Positions 7,185-16,764 of a stretch of 64,000 nt of DNA are shown here, one piece after another. The stretch covers positions 62,001 to 126,000 of the forward strand of contig JAFEEF010000001.1 of NCBI GenBank assembly GCA_018241265.1. Direction: 5' to 3'. A program made the position numbers and the translations under genes. Under the pieces are notes generated by a model. It was not told the origin of the DNA. It ran no database searches and saw only the letters and a list, made by a program, of their open reading frames with translations. The stretch is from Pseudomonadota bacterium. Lineage in GTDB: Bacteria > Pseudomonadota > Gammaproteobacteria > Burkholderiales > Burkholderiaceae_C. Position 1 is the first letter of the stretch. Each line of letters starts with the position of its first letter.

Positions 7185-8957
7185 ATGTCATCCGTACTCG
7201 AATCCAAGCCGGCCGCAGCGCCCGCAGCCGACGCGCCCAAGGCCAAGCCGCAGGAAACCATCGACGGCTTCCACCTCGTCATCGAGGCGCTCAAGCTGAA
7301 CGGCCTGGACACCATCTACGGCCTGCCGGGCATTCCGATCACCGACCTCACCCGCATGGCGCAGGCCGAAGGGCTGCGCGTCATCTCGTTCCGGCATGAA
7401 CAGCACGCCGGCAACGCCGCCGCCGCCGCGGGCTTCCTGACCGGCAAGCCCGGCATCTGCCTGACGGTGTCCGCGCCCGGTTTCCTGAACGGCCTGACCG
7501 CGCTCGCCAACGCGACGACCAACTGCTTCCCGATGATCCTGATCAGCGGCTCTTCGGAGCGCGAGATCGTCGACCTGCAGCAGGGCGACTACGAGGAGAT
7601 GGACCAGCTCGCGGTCGCCAAGCCGCTGTGCAAGGCGGCGTTCCGCGTGCTGCACGCCGAGGACATCGGCGTCGGCATCGCCCGCGCGATCCGCGCCGCG
7701 GTTTCGGGCCGCCCGGGCGGCGTCTACCTCGACCTGCCGGCCAAGCTCTTCGCGCAGACGATGGAAGCCGAGGCCGGCAAGCGCTCGCTGATCGAGGTCG
7801 TCGATCCGGCGCCCAGGCAGATCCCGGCGCCCGAATCGGTGCAACGCGCACTCGACCTGCTGAAGGGCGCGAAGAAGCCGCTGATCCTGCTCGGCAAGGG
7901 CGCCGCCTATGCGCAGGCCGACGCCGACATCCGCGCCTTCGTCGAGAAGACCGGCATCCCGTACCTGCCGATGTCGATGGCCAAGGGCCTGTTGCCCGAC
8001 ACGCACGATCAGTCCGCCTCGGCCGCACGCTCCTATGTGCTCCAGGAAGCCGATGTGGTCGTGCTGGTCGGCGCACGCCTCAACTGGCTGCTGTCGCACG
8101 GCAAGGGCAAGACCTGGGGCGGCCCCGAGAAGGGCGCTGCGCGCCAGTTCATCCAGATCGACATCGCGCCGACCGAGATCGACAGCAACGTCGCGATCGC
8201 CGCGCCGGTGATCGGCGACATCGGCTCGTGCGTCGCGGCGCTGGTCGCCGGCCTGGGCAGCAACTGGCAGAAGCCGCCGTCCGACTGGACCGGCGCGATC
8301 GCCGACAAGAAGGACAAGAACCTCACGAAGATGGCCGAGACGCTCGCCAAGCGTCCGTCGCCGATGAGCTTCCAGAGCGCGCTGTCCGTCGTCCGCGACA
8401 TGGTGAAGGCGCGGCCCGACGCGATCGTCGTCAACGAAGGCGCCAACACGCTGGACTTCGCGCGTTCCATCGTCGACATGTACGAGCCGCGCAAGCGCCT
8501 CGACGTCGGCACCTGGGGCATCATGGGCATCGGCATGGGCTTCTCGGTCGCCGCCGCGGTGACGACCGGCAAGCCGGTGATCGCGATCGAAGGCGACAGC
8601 GCGTTCGGCTTCTCCGGCATGGAAGTCGAGACGATCTGCCGCTACGACCTGCCGGTCTGCGTCATCGTCTTCAACAACAACGGCGTCTATCGCGGCACCG
8701 ACAAGAACGCCTCGGGCGGTGCCGACGTCGCGCCCACCGTGTTCGTGAAGAACGCGCGATACGACAAGCTGATGGAAGCGTTCGGCGGCGTCGGCGTCCA
8801 CGCGACGACGGCCGACGAGCTCGACCGGGCGCTGAAGGAAGCCGTCGCGTCCGGCAAGCCGACCCTGATCAACGCCGTCATCGACGAGACCGCCGGCACC
8901 GAGAGCGGCCGCATCACGAGCCTGAACCCGCAGACCGCGGCGGCCAAGAAGCAGTAA
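7185..8957 (+). CDS. oxc: oxalyl-CoA decarboxylase
   Basis: 590-residue thiamine-diphosphate enzyme that converts oxalyl-CoA to formyl-CoA and CO2. ATG 7185 follows AAAGGAG. Domain order is TPP pyrimidine-binding (about 27-195, with the catalytic Glu72 in RHEQHAG), central domain (about 220-360), and TPP pyrophosphate-binding domain with the [20 protein letters not shown] block and NNNG about 28 residues later (roughly 473-502), the classic GDG-type motif. The N-terminal Ala/Pro-rich tail (residues 5-25) is longer than in Oxalobacter. The next gene is frc, 27 bases on, as expected for an oxc-frc operon. Confidence 0.95.
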   Translation: MSSVLESKPAAAPAADAPKAKPQETIDGFHLVIEALKLNGLDTIYGLPGIPITDLTRMAQAEGLRVISFRHEQHAGNAAAAAGFLTGKPGICLTVSAPGFLNGLTALANATTNCFPMILISGSSEREIVDLQQGDYEEMDQLAVAKPLCKAAFRVLHAEDIGVGIARAIRAAVSGRPGGVYLDLPAKLFAQTMEAEAGKRSLIEVVDPAPRQIPAPESVQRALDLLKGAKKPLILLGKGAAYAQADADIRAFVEKTGIPYLPMSMAKGLLPDTHDQSASAARSYVLQEADVVVLVGARLNWLLSHGKGKTWGGPEKGAARQFIQIDIAPTEIDSNVAIAAPVIGDIGSCVAALVAGLGSNWQKPPSDWTGAIADKKDKNLTKMAETLAKRPSPMSFQSALSVVRDMVKARPDAIVVNEGANTLDFARSIVDMYEPRKRLDVGTWGIMGIGMGFSVAAAVTTGKPVIAIEGDSAFGFSGMEVETICRYDLPVCVIVFNNNGVYRGTDKNASGGADVAPTVFVKNARYDKLMEAFGGVGVHATTADELDRALKEAVASGKPTLINAVIDETAGTESGRITSLNPQTAAAKKQ

Positions 8958-8984
8958 CCCAGAAATCCAGCAAGGAGCATTTCC

Positions 8985-10253
8985 ATGACCAAACCGCTCA
9001 ACGGCATCAAGATCATCGACTTCACGCACGTCCAGGCCGGCCCGGCGTGCACGCAGATGCTGGCCTGGTTCGGCGCCGACGTGATCAAGGTCGAGCGGCC
9101 CGGCTCCGGCGACGTGACGCGCAACCAGCTGCGCGACCTGCCCGATGCCGACGCGCTCTACTTCACGATGCTCAACAGCAACAAGCGCGGCCTGACGCTC
9201 GACACCAAGAAGCCCGAGGGCAAGCTGGTGCTCGAGAAGCTGATCCGCGAGAGCGACGTGATGGTCGAGAACTTCGGCCCCGGCGCGCTCGACCGCATGG
9301 GCTTCACGTGGGCACGCATCCAGGAGCTGAACCCGGGGATGATCCTGGCGTCGGTCAAGGGCTTCAGCGAAGGCCACCACTACGAGGACCTGAAGGTCTA
9401 CGAGAACGTCGCTCAGTGCGCCGGCGGCGCGGCATCGACGACCGGCTGGTGGAAGGGCGAGAACTCCGAGCCGACGATCTCCGCCGCGGCGCTCGGCGAC
9501 ACCAACACCGGCATGCACCTGGCGATCGGCATCCTGACCGCGATCATCGGCCGCCAGAAGACCGGCAAGGGCCAGAAGGTCGCGGTCGCGATGCAGGATG
9601 CGGTGCTCAACCTCTGCCGCGTCAAGATGCGCGACCAGCAGCGCCTGGAGCGCGTCGGCTACCTCGAGGAGTATCCGCAGTACCCGCACGAGATGGCCGC
9701 CTTCGACAGCAAGGTGACGCCGCGCGGCGGCAACGCCGGCGGCGGCGGCCAGCCGGGCTGGATCCTGAAGTGCAAGGGCTGGGAGACCGACCCCAACGCC
9801 TACATCTACTTCACGGTCCAAGGCCACGCCTGGGAGCCCATCTGCGACGCGATCGGCAAGCCCGAGTGGAAGACCGACCCGGCCTATACGACGCCGAAAG
9901 CGCGCCAGCCGCACATCACCGAGATCTTCGCGACGATCGAGGCGTGGCTCGCCGACAAGACCAAGTTCGAGGCGGTCGACGTGCTGCGCAAGTTCGACAT
10001 CCCGTGCTCGCCGGTGCTGTCGATGTACGAGCTGCTGCGCGACGAGTCGCTGCGCAAGAGCGGCTCCATCGTCGAGGTGCCGCACAAGGTGCGCGGCAGC
10101 TACTGGACGATCGGCAGCCCGATCAAGTTCTCGGACCTGAAACCCGAGATCACCGCGTCGCCGCTGCTCGGCGAGCACACCGACGAGGTGCTCGCCGAGC
10201 TCGGCTACACGCCGGGGCAGATCGCCGAGCTGCACGCCGCCAAGGCGGTCTGA
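8985..10253 (+). CDS. frc: formyl-CoA:oxalate CoA-transferase (copy 1)
   Basis: 422-residue class III CoA-transferase that moves CoA from formyl-CoA to oxalate, giving oxalyl-CoA and formate. It starts at ATG 8985 after AAGGAG. Asp172 in GDTNTGMH matches the catalytic aspartate of this family (Asp169 in Oxalobacter Frc); the [21 protein letters not shown] start and the GGGGQPG loop (about 246-252) that covers the active site are present. It lies between oxc and a PAS-domain gene with short gaps, so it is probably one transcript. A second CoA-transferase of the same family is at 10883. Confidence 0.94.
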   Translation: MTKPLNGIKIIDFTHVQAGPACTQMLAWFGADVIKVERPGSGDVTRNQLRDLPDADALYFTMLNSNKRGLTLDTKKPEGKLVLEKLIRESDVMVENFGPGALDRMGFTWARIQELNPGMILASVKGFSEGHHYEDLKVYENVAQCAGGAASTTGWWKGENSEPTISAAALGDTNTGMHLAIGILTAIIGRQKTGKGQKVAVAMQDAVLNLCRVKMRDQQRLERVGYLEEYPQYPHEMAAFDSKVTPRGGNAGGGGQPGWILKCKGWETDPNAYIYFTVQGHAWEPICDAIGKPEWKTDPAYTTPKARQPHITEIFATIEAWLADKTKFEAVDVLRKFDIPCSPVLSMYELLRDESLRKSGSIVEVPHKVRGSYWTIGSPIKFSDLKPEITASPLLGEHTDEVLAELGYTPGQIAELHAAKAV

Positions 10254-10277
10254 CGACGGACGAGCGGGCAGACCACG

Positions 10278-10715
10278 ATGTCGTCGGCGGTCGATTTCGA
10301 TCAACTCGTGGCGGCGCTCGGAGACGCGATCGTCGTCTCCGACGCCCACGGGGCGATCACGGCATGGAACCCGGCCGCCGAGCGCATCTTCGGCTACACC
10401 GCGGCCGAGGCCATGGGCCGGTCGCTCGACATCATCATTCCCGAGCGGCTGCGCAAGCGCCATTGGGACGGCTACGAGCAATCGATGGCGACCGGCGAGA
10501 CCCGTTACGGCACCACCGTGCTGAAGGTCCCGGCCGTCAACAAGGCCGGCGACGCGCTGTCCATCGCGTTCACCGTCGGCATGCTCTACTCGGAAGACCG
10601 CAAGGTCACCGGCATCGTCGCGGCCATCCGCGACGAGACCGCCCGCTTCAACGAGGAGCGGGCCCTGCGCAAGCGACTGGCCGAACTCGAGGCCCTGGCG
10701 AACAGCGCGGCGTGA
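10278..10715 (+). CDS. stand-alone PAS domain protein
   Basis: 145-residue protein made almost entirely of one PAS domain (about 8-128): GDAIVVSDAHGAITAWNPAAERIFGY is the usual PAS start and GIVAAIRDETAR the usual S-box end. A short C-terminal helix (about 128-145) follows. There is no kinase, GGDEF or DNA-binding output, so it would sense a ligand or redox state and act through a partner. It begins 24 bases after frc and may be made with the oxalate enzymes. The nearby regulators (Crp/FNR type at 6358, LysR at 14582) are possible partners, but nothing in the sequence proves it. Confidence 0.85.
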   Translation: MSSAVDFDQLVAALGDAIVVSDAHGAITAWNPAAERIFGYTAAEAMGRSLDIIIPERLRKRHWDGYEQSMATGETRYGTTVLKVPAVNKAGDALSIAFTVGMLYSEDRKVTGIVAAIRDETARFNEERALRKRLAELEALANSAA

Positions 10716-10882
10716 CCTGACCGACGTTTGCTTCGGCGGACGACCCGTTCCGGCCATGCGGCCATGCGGCCGGGAGGCCGTCTTGCCTGCGCGCCGGAGC
10801 GGCTGCGGCGGGGCGGTATAAATATTGCGCAGCGACGGCTGCTGTACCGATTTCGAAGCAACCTGGAACCTGGAGTTAGGCG

Positions 10883-12130
10883 ATGAGCAAGGCACTCGAC
10901 GGCGTCCGCATCCTGGACTTCACGCACGTGCAATCCGGACCGACCTGCACGCAATTGCTGGCCTGGTTCGGTGCCGACGTCATCAAGGTGGAGCGCGCCG
11001 GCGAAGGCGACGCGACGCGCGGCCAGCTGCGCGACATCCCCGACGCCGACAGCCTCTACTTCACGATGCTGAACCACAACAAGCGGTCGGTCACGCTGGA
11101 CACCAAGAAGCCGTCCGGCAAGCGGGTGCTCGAGACGCTCATCAAGACCTGCGACGTGCTGGTCGAGAACTTCGCGCCGGGCGCGCTCGACCGCATGGGC
11201 TTCACGTGGGAGCGCATCCAGGAGCTCAATCCGAAGATGATCGTCGCGTCGGTCAAGGGCTTCGGCCCCGGGCCGTACGAGGACTGCAAGGTCTACGAGA
11301 ACGTCGCGCAATGCGCCGGCGGCGCGGCGTCGACGACCGGCTTCGACGACGGCCCGCCGATGGTCACCGGCGCGCAGATCGGCGACAGCGGCACCGGGCT
11401 GCACCTCGCGCTCGGCATCGTCACCGCGCTCTACCAGCGCAACACCACCGGCCGCGGCCAGAAGGTGCTCGCGCCGATGCAGGACGCGGTGCTGAACCTG
11501 TGTCGCGTCAAGCTGCGCGACCAGCAGCGGCTCGAGCGCACCCATGTGCTGAAGGAGTACCCGCAGTACCCGGACAGCCACTTCGGCGACGCGGTGCCGC
11601 GCGCCGGCAACGCCTCGGGCGGCGGCCAGCCGGGCTGGATTCTCAAGTGCAAGGGCTGGGAGACCGACCCGAACGCCTACATCTACTTCATCACCCAGGG
11701 CCCGGTCTGGCCGGCGGTCTGCAAGGTGATCGGCGAGGAGGGCTGGATCGACGACGAGGCGTACGCGACGCCGGCCGCGCGCCTCCTGCACCTGAAGCCG
11801 ATCTTCAAGCGCATCGAGCAATGGACCATGAGCAAGACCAAGTTCGAGGCGATGGAGATCCTCAACCAGTACGACATACCTTGCGGCCCGATCCTGTCGA
11901 TGAAGGAGATCGCTCACGACGAGTCGCTGCGCCGGAGCGGCACGATCGTCGAGGTCGACCATCCGGTGCGCGGCAAGTACCTGACGGTGGGCAACCCGAT
12001 CAAGATGTCCGACAGCCCGACCGAGGTGACGCGTTCGCCGCTGCTCGGCGAGCACACCGAGGAAGTGCTGTCGGAGCTCGGCTACGGCGCGGCCGACATC
12101 GCCGCGCTGCGCGCCGAGAAGGTGATCTGA
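10883..12130 (+). CDS. frc: formyl-CoA:oxalate CoA-transferase-like protein (copy 2)
   Basis: 415-residue class III CoA-transferase, very similar to the 8985 copy over its whole length (shared TFMLN-type, [16 protein letters not shown] and [12 protein letters not shown] blocks). The catalytic Asp168 lies in GDSGTGLH, and a GGG-QPG lid loop is kept (SGGGQPG). It differs by a shorter insert before the catalytic region. It has its own upstream gap of 167 bases with an AT-rich TATAAATATT stretch at about 10817, so it may be separately expressed. It could be a true second Frc or act on another acyl-CoA pair. Confidence 0.88.
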   Translation: MSKALDGVRILDFTHVQSGPTCTQLLAWFGADVIKVERAGEGDATRGQLRDIPDADSLYFTMLNHNKRSVTLDTKKPSGKRVLETLIKTCDVLVENFAPGALDRMGFTWERIQELNPKMIVASVKGFGPGPYEDCKVYENVAQCAGGAASTTGFDDGPPMVTGAQIGDSGTGLHLALGIVTALYQRNTTGRGQKVLAPMQDAVLNLCRVKLRDQQRLERTHVLKEYPQYPDSHFGDAVPRAGNASGGGQPGWILKCKGWETDPNAYIYFITQGPVWPAVCKVIGEEGWIDDEAYATPAARLLHLKPIFKRIEQWTMSKTKFEAMEILNQYDIPCGPILSMKEIAHDESLRRSGTIVEVDHPVRGKYLTVGNPIKMSDSPTEVTRSPLLGEHTEEVLSELGYGAADIAALRAEKVI

Positions 12131-12281
12131 CGATCATCCATAACCTCGGCGCAATGGATCGCATAAATTAGTTTCACTATCAATTATCGACGCGACGACT
12201 AACATCTCTTCATCGATATCGCAACCGCAAGTGCATATCACCAATGCCGCCGAGAGGCGGATTTTCGAGGAGATCGTCATC
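12131..12281. promoter_or_regulatory. AT-rich promoter region before the 12282 gene
   Basis: A markedly AT-rich stretch (about 12162-12190, e.g. ATAAATTAGTTTCACTATC) in otherwise GC-rich DNA. It starts with an ATCCAT-N12-ATGGAT inverted repeat (12136-12159) directly after the frc copy 2 stop, which could be an operator or a weak terminator. The gene at 12282 is preceded by GAGGAG (12267-12272). A new transcription start is likely here. Confidence 0.4.
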
Positions 12282-12614
12282 ATGTCGCAAGCGCAACGCC
12301 GTCACGCCACCGATCCAGCCGCCGAACTCGAGCTGCACGCCTACAACTCGGCCTTCTATGAACTGGGATTGCGCTGGCATTGGGATGCCGCCACCTACGA
12401 CGCGCTGCGCGACATCCCGTGCCGCACCGAGCGGCTGCGCACCTACCTCGAGCGGCACCAGTCGCATCTGCTCAAGGTCTACGACGCCGAATTCCTGTCG
12501 GACGCAATCGAGGTCCGCCGCAACAGGTACCGCGAAGACCGCGGCACGGACGACCTGGACCGCTGCCGCCGCTATTCGTGGGCGGGCGCGCGCACCGAAG
12601 AAGTCGGGCATTGA
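12282..12614 (+). CDS. hypothetical protein, 110 residues
   Basis: Starts at ATG 12282 (GAGGAG 10 bases upstream); a GTG at 12231 in the same frame would add 17 residues. It is acidic/basic mixed, helix-rich and cytosolic, with no signal or membrane segment. The segment ELELHAYNSAFYELGLRWHWDA followed by RTERLRTYLERHQ and AEFLSDAIEVRRNRYRE looks like a helical bundle. I do not recognise the family. Downstream, after 44 bases, an FAH-family enzyme begins, so the two may be linked in an accessory step of the oxalate-associated cluster. Confidence 0.7.
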   Translation: MSQAQRRHATDPAAELELHAYNSAFYELGLRWHWDAATYDALRDIPCRTERLRTYLERHQSHLLKVYDAEFLSDAIEVRRNRYREDRGTDDLDRCRRYSWAGARTEEVGH

Positions 12615-12658
12615 GCATCGCATCGGAATTGAATCGAATTAACGGGAATCAGCCGACC

Positions 12659-13453
12659 ATGACTCGACAGCATTGGGTCCGATTTGCGATCGGCGACAGC
12701 ACCGGCTTCGGCACGCTGGAAGGCGGGTCGCGCATCCGCGTCTGCCGCGGCGACCTCTTCGACGGCGCCGAGCCGACCGACGAGGTGCTGGGGCTCGCCG
12801 ACGTGACCTTGCTGATGCCGATGCAGCCGGGCAAGGTGATCGCGCTGTGGAACAACTTCCACGCGCTCGGCGCCAAGTTGAACCTGCCGGTACCGGCCGA
12901 GCCGCTCTACCTGCTGAAGACGCCGAACTCGTACCTCGCGCCGGGCGGCACGATCCGTCAGCCGCGCAGCGACGGCAAGGTGGTGTTCGAGGGCGAGCTG
13001 GCGATCGTGATCGGCAAGACTTGCTCGGGCGTCGCCGAGCGCGATGCGCTGTCGCACGTGTTCGGCTATGCCTGCGCCAACGACGTGACGGTCGCCGACA
13101 TCCTGAACCGCGATGCATCGTTCGCGCAGTGGACGCGCGCGAAGGGCTTCGACACCTTCTGCCCGATCGGCCCTTCGATCGCCACCGGCCTCGATCCGGC
13201 GACGCTGCGCGTGCAGACGCTGCTGAACGGCGAGCTGCGCCAGGACTACCCCATCAGCGACATGCGCTTCCCGGTCGCCCGGCTCGTCAGCCTGATCTCG
13301 CAGGATCTGACGCTGGCACCCGGCGATGCGATCCTCTGCGGCACGTCGATCGGCGTCGGCTCGATGAAGCCGGGCAGCACGGTCGAGGTGCGCATCGAAG
13401 GCATCGGCACGCTGTCGAACCGCTACGAGCCGCGCCACTCCGGCAGCGGCTGA
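12659..13453 (+). CDS. fumarylacetoacetate hydrolase (FAH) family enzyme
   Basis: 264-residue member of the FAH superfamily, which acts on beta-diketo or 2-oxo acids (hydrolysis, decarboxylation or isomerisation) with a divalent metal. The family core is readable from about 60: KVIALWNNFHAL, LKTPNSYLAPG, FEGELAIVIGK with metal-binding Glu residues, GYACANDVTVAD, RAKGFDTFCPIGP and a C-terminal ILCGTSIGVG. ATG 12659 is chosen because the preceding in-frame residues are a shadow of the upstream gene. It is followed by a PanE-like reductase after 28 bases. Substrate unknown; 2-oxo acids related to oxaloacetate or glyoxylate are reasonable guesses only. Confidence 0.88.
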   Translation: MTRQHWVRFAIGDSTGFGTLEGGSRIRVCRGDLFDGAEPTDEVLGLADVTLLMPMQPGKVIALWNNFHALGAKLNLPVPAEPLYLLKTPNSYLAPGGTIRQPRSDGKVVFEGELAIVIGKTCSGVAERDALSHVFGYACANDVTVADILNRDASFAQWTRAKGFDTFCPIGPSIATGLDPATLRVQTLLNGELRQDYPISDMRFPVARLVSLISQDLTLAPGDAILCGTSIGVGSMKPGSTVEVRIEGIGTLSNRYEPRHSGSG

Positions 13454-13481
13454 CCGACTATTCAACTCGCGGGAGACCTGC

Positions 13482-14495
13482 ATGAAGATTGCGATCATCG
13501 GCGCCGGAGCGATCGGCGGCTACGTGGGCGTGAAGCTCGCACTGGCCGGCGAGGACGTCACCTTCATCGTGCGCGGCGCCAACCTCGAAGCGATCCGCGC
13601 GAACGGCATGAAGCTCGTGCTGGCCGACGGCACCGAGCAGGTCGCGCGCAACGTGCGCGCCACCAACGACTATGCCGAGGCCGGCCCGCAGGATCTCGTG
13701 ATCCTCGCGATGAAGGCGCATCAGGTCGAGGCGATCGCCGGCGACATCGGCAAGCTGTTCGGACCGGACACCGCCGTCGTGACGATGCAGAACGGCATCC
13801 CGTACTGGTACTTCCACAAGCACGGCGGCACGGCGCTCGAAGGCAGCCGCGTCACCAGCGTCGACCCGGACGGCCGGCTGCTGCAGAAGATTCCGCCGCA
13901 GCGCGTGATCGGCTGCGTGGTCTATCCGGCGTCGGAACTCGTTGCGCCGGGCGTCGTCAAGCACATCGAGGGGGACCGCTTCCCGCTCGGCGAACTCGAC
14001 GGCAGCACGAGCGAGCGCGTGCAACGCATCGCCGACGGCTTCACCCGCGCCGGCTTCAAGTCGCCGGTGCTTGCCGACATCCGCTCGGAGATCTGGCTGA
14101 AGCTCTGGGGCAACCTGACCTTCAATCCGATCAGCGGCCTGGCGCACGCGACCCTGGTCGACATCTGCCGGTTCCCGCTGACCCGCGAGCTCGCCGCCAA
14201 CATGATGAGCGAGGCGCAGAACGTCGCGACCAAGCTCGGCATCGCGTTCCGCGTCACGCTCGACAAGCGCATCGCCGGCGCCGAAAAGGTCGGCGCGCAC
14301 AAGACCTCGATGCTGCAGGACATCGAGGCCGGCCGCGCGCCGGAGATCGACGCGCTGGTCGGCAGCGTCGTCGAGCTCGGCCGCCTGACCGAGACGCCCA
14401 CGCCGCACATCGACACCGTCTACGCCCTCGTGAAGCTGCTCGCCCGTACGCTCGACGCGCAGCGCGGCCGGCTCGAGGTGCAGCCCGCGGGCTGA
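13482..14495 (+). CDS. 2-dehydropantoate 2-reductase family protein (PanE/ApbA-like)
   Basis: 337-residue NAD(P)-dependent reductase. The Rossmann start IAIIGAGAIGGYVGVKLALAG (residues 3-23) is classic; the catalytic Lys lies in SEIWLKLWGNLTFNP, and the C-terminal helical domain includes the KTSMLQDIEAGRAPEIDAL signature, matching PanE. It follows the FAH enzyme with a 28-base gap (GGGAGA upstream) and precedes a LysR gene. Family certain; role in pantothenate is doubtful here because it sits in an oxalate cluster and such paralogues often reduce other 2-oxo acids. Confidence 0.87.
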   Translation: MKIAIIGAGAIGGYVGVKLALAGEDVTFIVRGANLEAIRANGMKLVLADGTEQVARNVRATNDYAEAGPQDLVILAMKAHQVEAIAGDIGKLFGPDTAVVTMQNGIPYWYFHKHGGTALEGSRVTSVDPDGRLLQKIPPQRVIGCVVYPASELVAPGVVKHIEGDRFPLGELDGSTSERVQRIADGFTRAGFKSPVLADIRSEIWLKLWGNLTFNPISGLAHATLVDICRFPLTRELAANMMSEAQNVATKLGIAFRVTLDKRIAGAEKVGAHKTSMLQDIEAGRAPEIDALVGSVVELGRLTETPTPHIDTVYALVKLLARTLDAQRGRLEVQPAG

Positions 14496-14581
14496 CGCCC
14501 TTCGCTTGCGGAGCGCTTCTTGAGGCCGTTCGCCCTGGGTCAGTGCCCGTTCGGGCCGAGCCTGCGCTCGCCGCCGCCGCG

Positions 14582-15511
14582 ATGAAGCATGCCACGCTGC
14601 GCCAGCTCAAGGTGTTCGAGGCGGTGGCGCGGCTGTCGAGCTTCTCGCGCGCCGCCGAGGAACTGCACCTGACGCAGCCGGCCGTCTCGACGCAGATCAA
14701 GAAGCTCGAGGAGCACGCCGGCATCGCGCTCTTCGAGCAGTTCGGCAAGAAGATCTACCTGACCGCGGCCGGCGAGCACCTGCTCGACATCGGACGGACC
14801 ATCATCCGCCAGTTCGAGATGGCCGAGGACGCGATGGAGCAGTTCCGCGGCGTCACCGGCGGCAAGCTGAACGTCGCGGTGATCAGCGCGGGCGACTACT
14901 TCTTTCCGCGCCTGCTGGTCGAATTCGCGCGGCGGCATCACGGCGTGCAGCTCAACTTCACGGTGCACAACCGCGCCGACCTGCTGGCCCAGCTGCTCGC
15001 CAATCTGACCGACCTCGCGGTGATGGTGCGGCCGCCGCACGAGCTCGAGACCGAGCACGTCGCGTTCGCGCCGCATCCGTACGTGATCGTCGCGGCGCCC
15101 GGCCATGCGCTGGCCGGCCGGCGCGCGATCCCGAAGCACGAGATCGTGCGCCAGCCGTTCGTCGTGCGCGAGCGCGGCTCGGACACCTGGAACTCGATGG
15201 AGGATGCCTTCGACGGCCACCTCGCGCAGCTCAACGTCGCGATGGAGATCAAGAGCACCGAGACGATCAAGCAGGCGGTGATCGCCGGCATGGGCATCGG
15301 CTTCCTGTCGGCGCACACGATCAGTCACGAGGTACGCGACGGCGCGCTCGAGGTGCTGGACGTCGAAGGCTTCCCCTTGATGCTGAACTGGTACGTCGTG
15401 CACCGCCGCGCCAAGCGCCTGCCGCCGGTCGCGCAGGCGTTCAAGGACTTCCTGCTGTGCGACGGCGCGGCGCTGATCGACGAGATCGTGCCGTTCGGCG
15501 CGACACGTTGA
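14582..15511 (+). CDS. LysR-family transcriptional regulator
   Basis: 309-residue activator/repressor with N-terminal winged helix-turn-helix (TLRQLKVFEAVARLSSFSRAAEELHLTQPAVSTQIKKLE, about 4-38) and a periplasmic-binding-like effector domain (about 92-300). ATG 14582 is preferred to the GTG at 14543. The pattern of the DNA-binding and effector regions resembles CbbR/FdsR-type LysR proteins. It lies directly upstream of fdhD-fdsD, as FdsR-like genes lie near fds operons, so control of formate dehydrogenase genes is plausible. LysR proteins usually need a small-molecule co-inducer; formate, oxalate or a pathway intermediate would fit. Confidence 0.9.
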   Translation: MKHATLRQLKVFEAVARLSSFSRAAEELHLTQPAVSTQIKKLEEHAGIALFEQFGKKIYLTAAGEHLLDIGRTIIRQFEMAEDAMEQFRGVTGGKLNVAVISAGDYFFPRLLVEFARRHHGVQLNFTVHNRADLLAQLLANLTDLAVMVRPPHELETEHVAFAPHPYVIVAAPGHALAGRRAIPKHEIVRQPFVVRERGSDTWNSMEDAFDGHLAQLNVAMEIKSTETIKQAVIAGMGIGFLSAHTISHEVRDGALEVLDVEGFPLMLNWYVVHRRAKRLPPVAQAFKDFLLCDGAALIDEIVPFGATR

Positions 15512-15628
15512 GGTTGGGGCCATATGCGCTCGCGGGCCGAAGGCGTGTGCCAGCCATGCCATATTCCCAGCCGCCGCCCTGCCCTGTAAGCTTGCCGCGG
15601 CCTTCGCAATCGCCTTCCCGCACCACCG

Positions 15629-16450
15629 ATGAAGCCCGCCGATGCCCTGCTGCCCCAAGGCGCCGCACACGCCGTGCAGGTGCGCGGGGTGCGCGGCGGC
15701 CGGCCGTTCGCCGCGACCGACTGGGTGGCCGAGGAAGTGCCGATCGCGCTCGAATACAACGGCATCTCGCATGCGGTGATGCTCGCGACGCCGCTCGACC
15801 TCGAGGACTTCGCGCTCGGCTTCTCGCTCAGCGAAGGCATCCTCGACAGCCGGCGCGAGCTCTATGGCGTCGACGAGGAAGCGTCCGCCGACGGCATCAC
15901 GCTGAAGCTCGAGGTCGCGAGCGGCGCGTTCATGCGCCTGAAGGAACGGCGCCGCACGCTCGACGGCCGCACCGGATGCGGCCTGTGCGGCACCGAGAAG
16001 CTGTCCGAGGTGAGCCGGCCGCTGCCGCCGCTGCCCGCCAGTGTGCCGACCGCGCGCACCGCGATCGCCCGCGCGATGGCCGAGAGCCGCGCGCTGCAGA
16101 CGGTGCAGCACGCGACAGGTGCCGTGCATGCCGCGGCCTGGTGCCGTGCCGACGGCGCGGTGCAGCTGCTGCGCGAGGACGTCGGCCGCCACAACGCGCT
16201 CGACAAGCTGGTGGGCGCGATGGCCCGGGCCGGGATCGATGGCGCGCAGGGCTTCGTCGCGGTGACCAGCCGCGCCAGCTTCGAGATGGTGCAGAAGACG
16301 GCGCTGGCCCACGTCCCGCTGCTCGCCGCGATCTCCGCGCCCACCGCCTATGCGATCCGCACCGCCGATGCGGCCGGCCTCGCGCTCGTCGGCTTCGCCC
16401 GCGACGACGATCTCGTCGTCTATGCGCATGCCGAGCGCGTCGCGCTCTGA
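15629..16450 (+). CDS. fdhD: formate dehydrogenase sulfurtransferase/accessory protein
   Basis: 273-residue FdhD (FdsC in fds operons), which passes sulfur from a cysteine desulfurase to the molybdenum cofactor before insertion into FdsA. The CxxC motif CGLCG (C117, C120) is present, as are EYNGISHAVMLATPLDLEDFALGFSLSEGI-type core residues (about 41-71), the EDVGRHNALDKLVG stretch (about 183-196) and the SRASFEMVQK segment. It is followed by fdsD after 54 bases. Normally it would be next to fdsA; here fdsA lies 13 kb upstream with the oxalate genes between. Confidence 0.94.
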   Translation: MKPADALLPQGAAHAVQVRGVRGGRPFAATDWVAEEVPIALEYNGISHAVMLATPLDLEDFALGFSLSEGILDSRRELYGVDEEASADGITLKLEVASGAFMRLKERRRTLDGRTGCGLCGTEKLSEVSRPLPPLPASVPTARTAIARAMAESRALQTVQHATGAVHAAAWCRADGAVQLLREDVGRHNALDKLVGAMARAGIDGAQGFVAVTSRASFEMVQKTALAHVPLLAAISAPTAYAIRTADAAGLALVGFARDDDLVVYAHAERVAL

Positions 16451-16504
16451 GTCGTCGCCCGCCGCCCGCCGCCTCGAACCGATTCCAAACTCCGAAAGCC
16501 TCCC

Positions 16505-16732
16505 ATGCACGTCGACCACCTGATCCGGATGGCCAACCAGATCGGCGCCTTCTTCGAGGCGATGCCCGATCGCACCGAAGCGCTCGAAGGCATCGCCCAG
16601 CACATCAAGCGCTTCTGGGAGCCGCGCATGCGGCAGCAACTGATGGAGCACATCGACCGCGAAGGCAGCGCCGAATTGACCACGATGGTCGCCGAGGCGA
16701 TCGGCACGCACCGCAGCCTGCTGGTGGCCTGA
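16505..16732 (+). CDS. fdsD: formate dehydrogenase delta subunit
   Basis: 75-residue protein matching the FdsD family: LIRMANQIGAFFEAMPDRTEALEGIAQHIKRFWEPRMR is the usual core, followed by a C-terminal helix. FdsD proteins are needed to assemble or activate NAD-dependent Mo formate dehydrogenases. It is the last fds gene here, 54 bases after fdhD and 32 bases before a protease gene. Confidence 0.93.
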   Translation: MHVDHLIRMANQIGAFFEAMPDRTEALEGIAQHIKRFWEPRMRQQLMEHIDREGSAELTTMVAEAIGTHRSLLVA

Positions 16733-16764
16733 CCGACAATCGCCCCTCGCGTGCCCGCTCCCGG

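Noticed and set aside
10783-10822. Sigma-70 promoter before frc copy 2 (TTGCCT and TATAAA)
   Set aside because: The spacing of 28 bases is too long; only the AT-rich -10-like stretch remains.
7188-10895. 1235-residue minus-strand ORF opposite oxc and frc
   Set aside because: Typical long antisense frame in GC-rich DNA; the plus-strand enzymes are certain.
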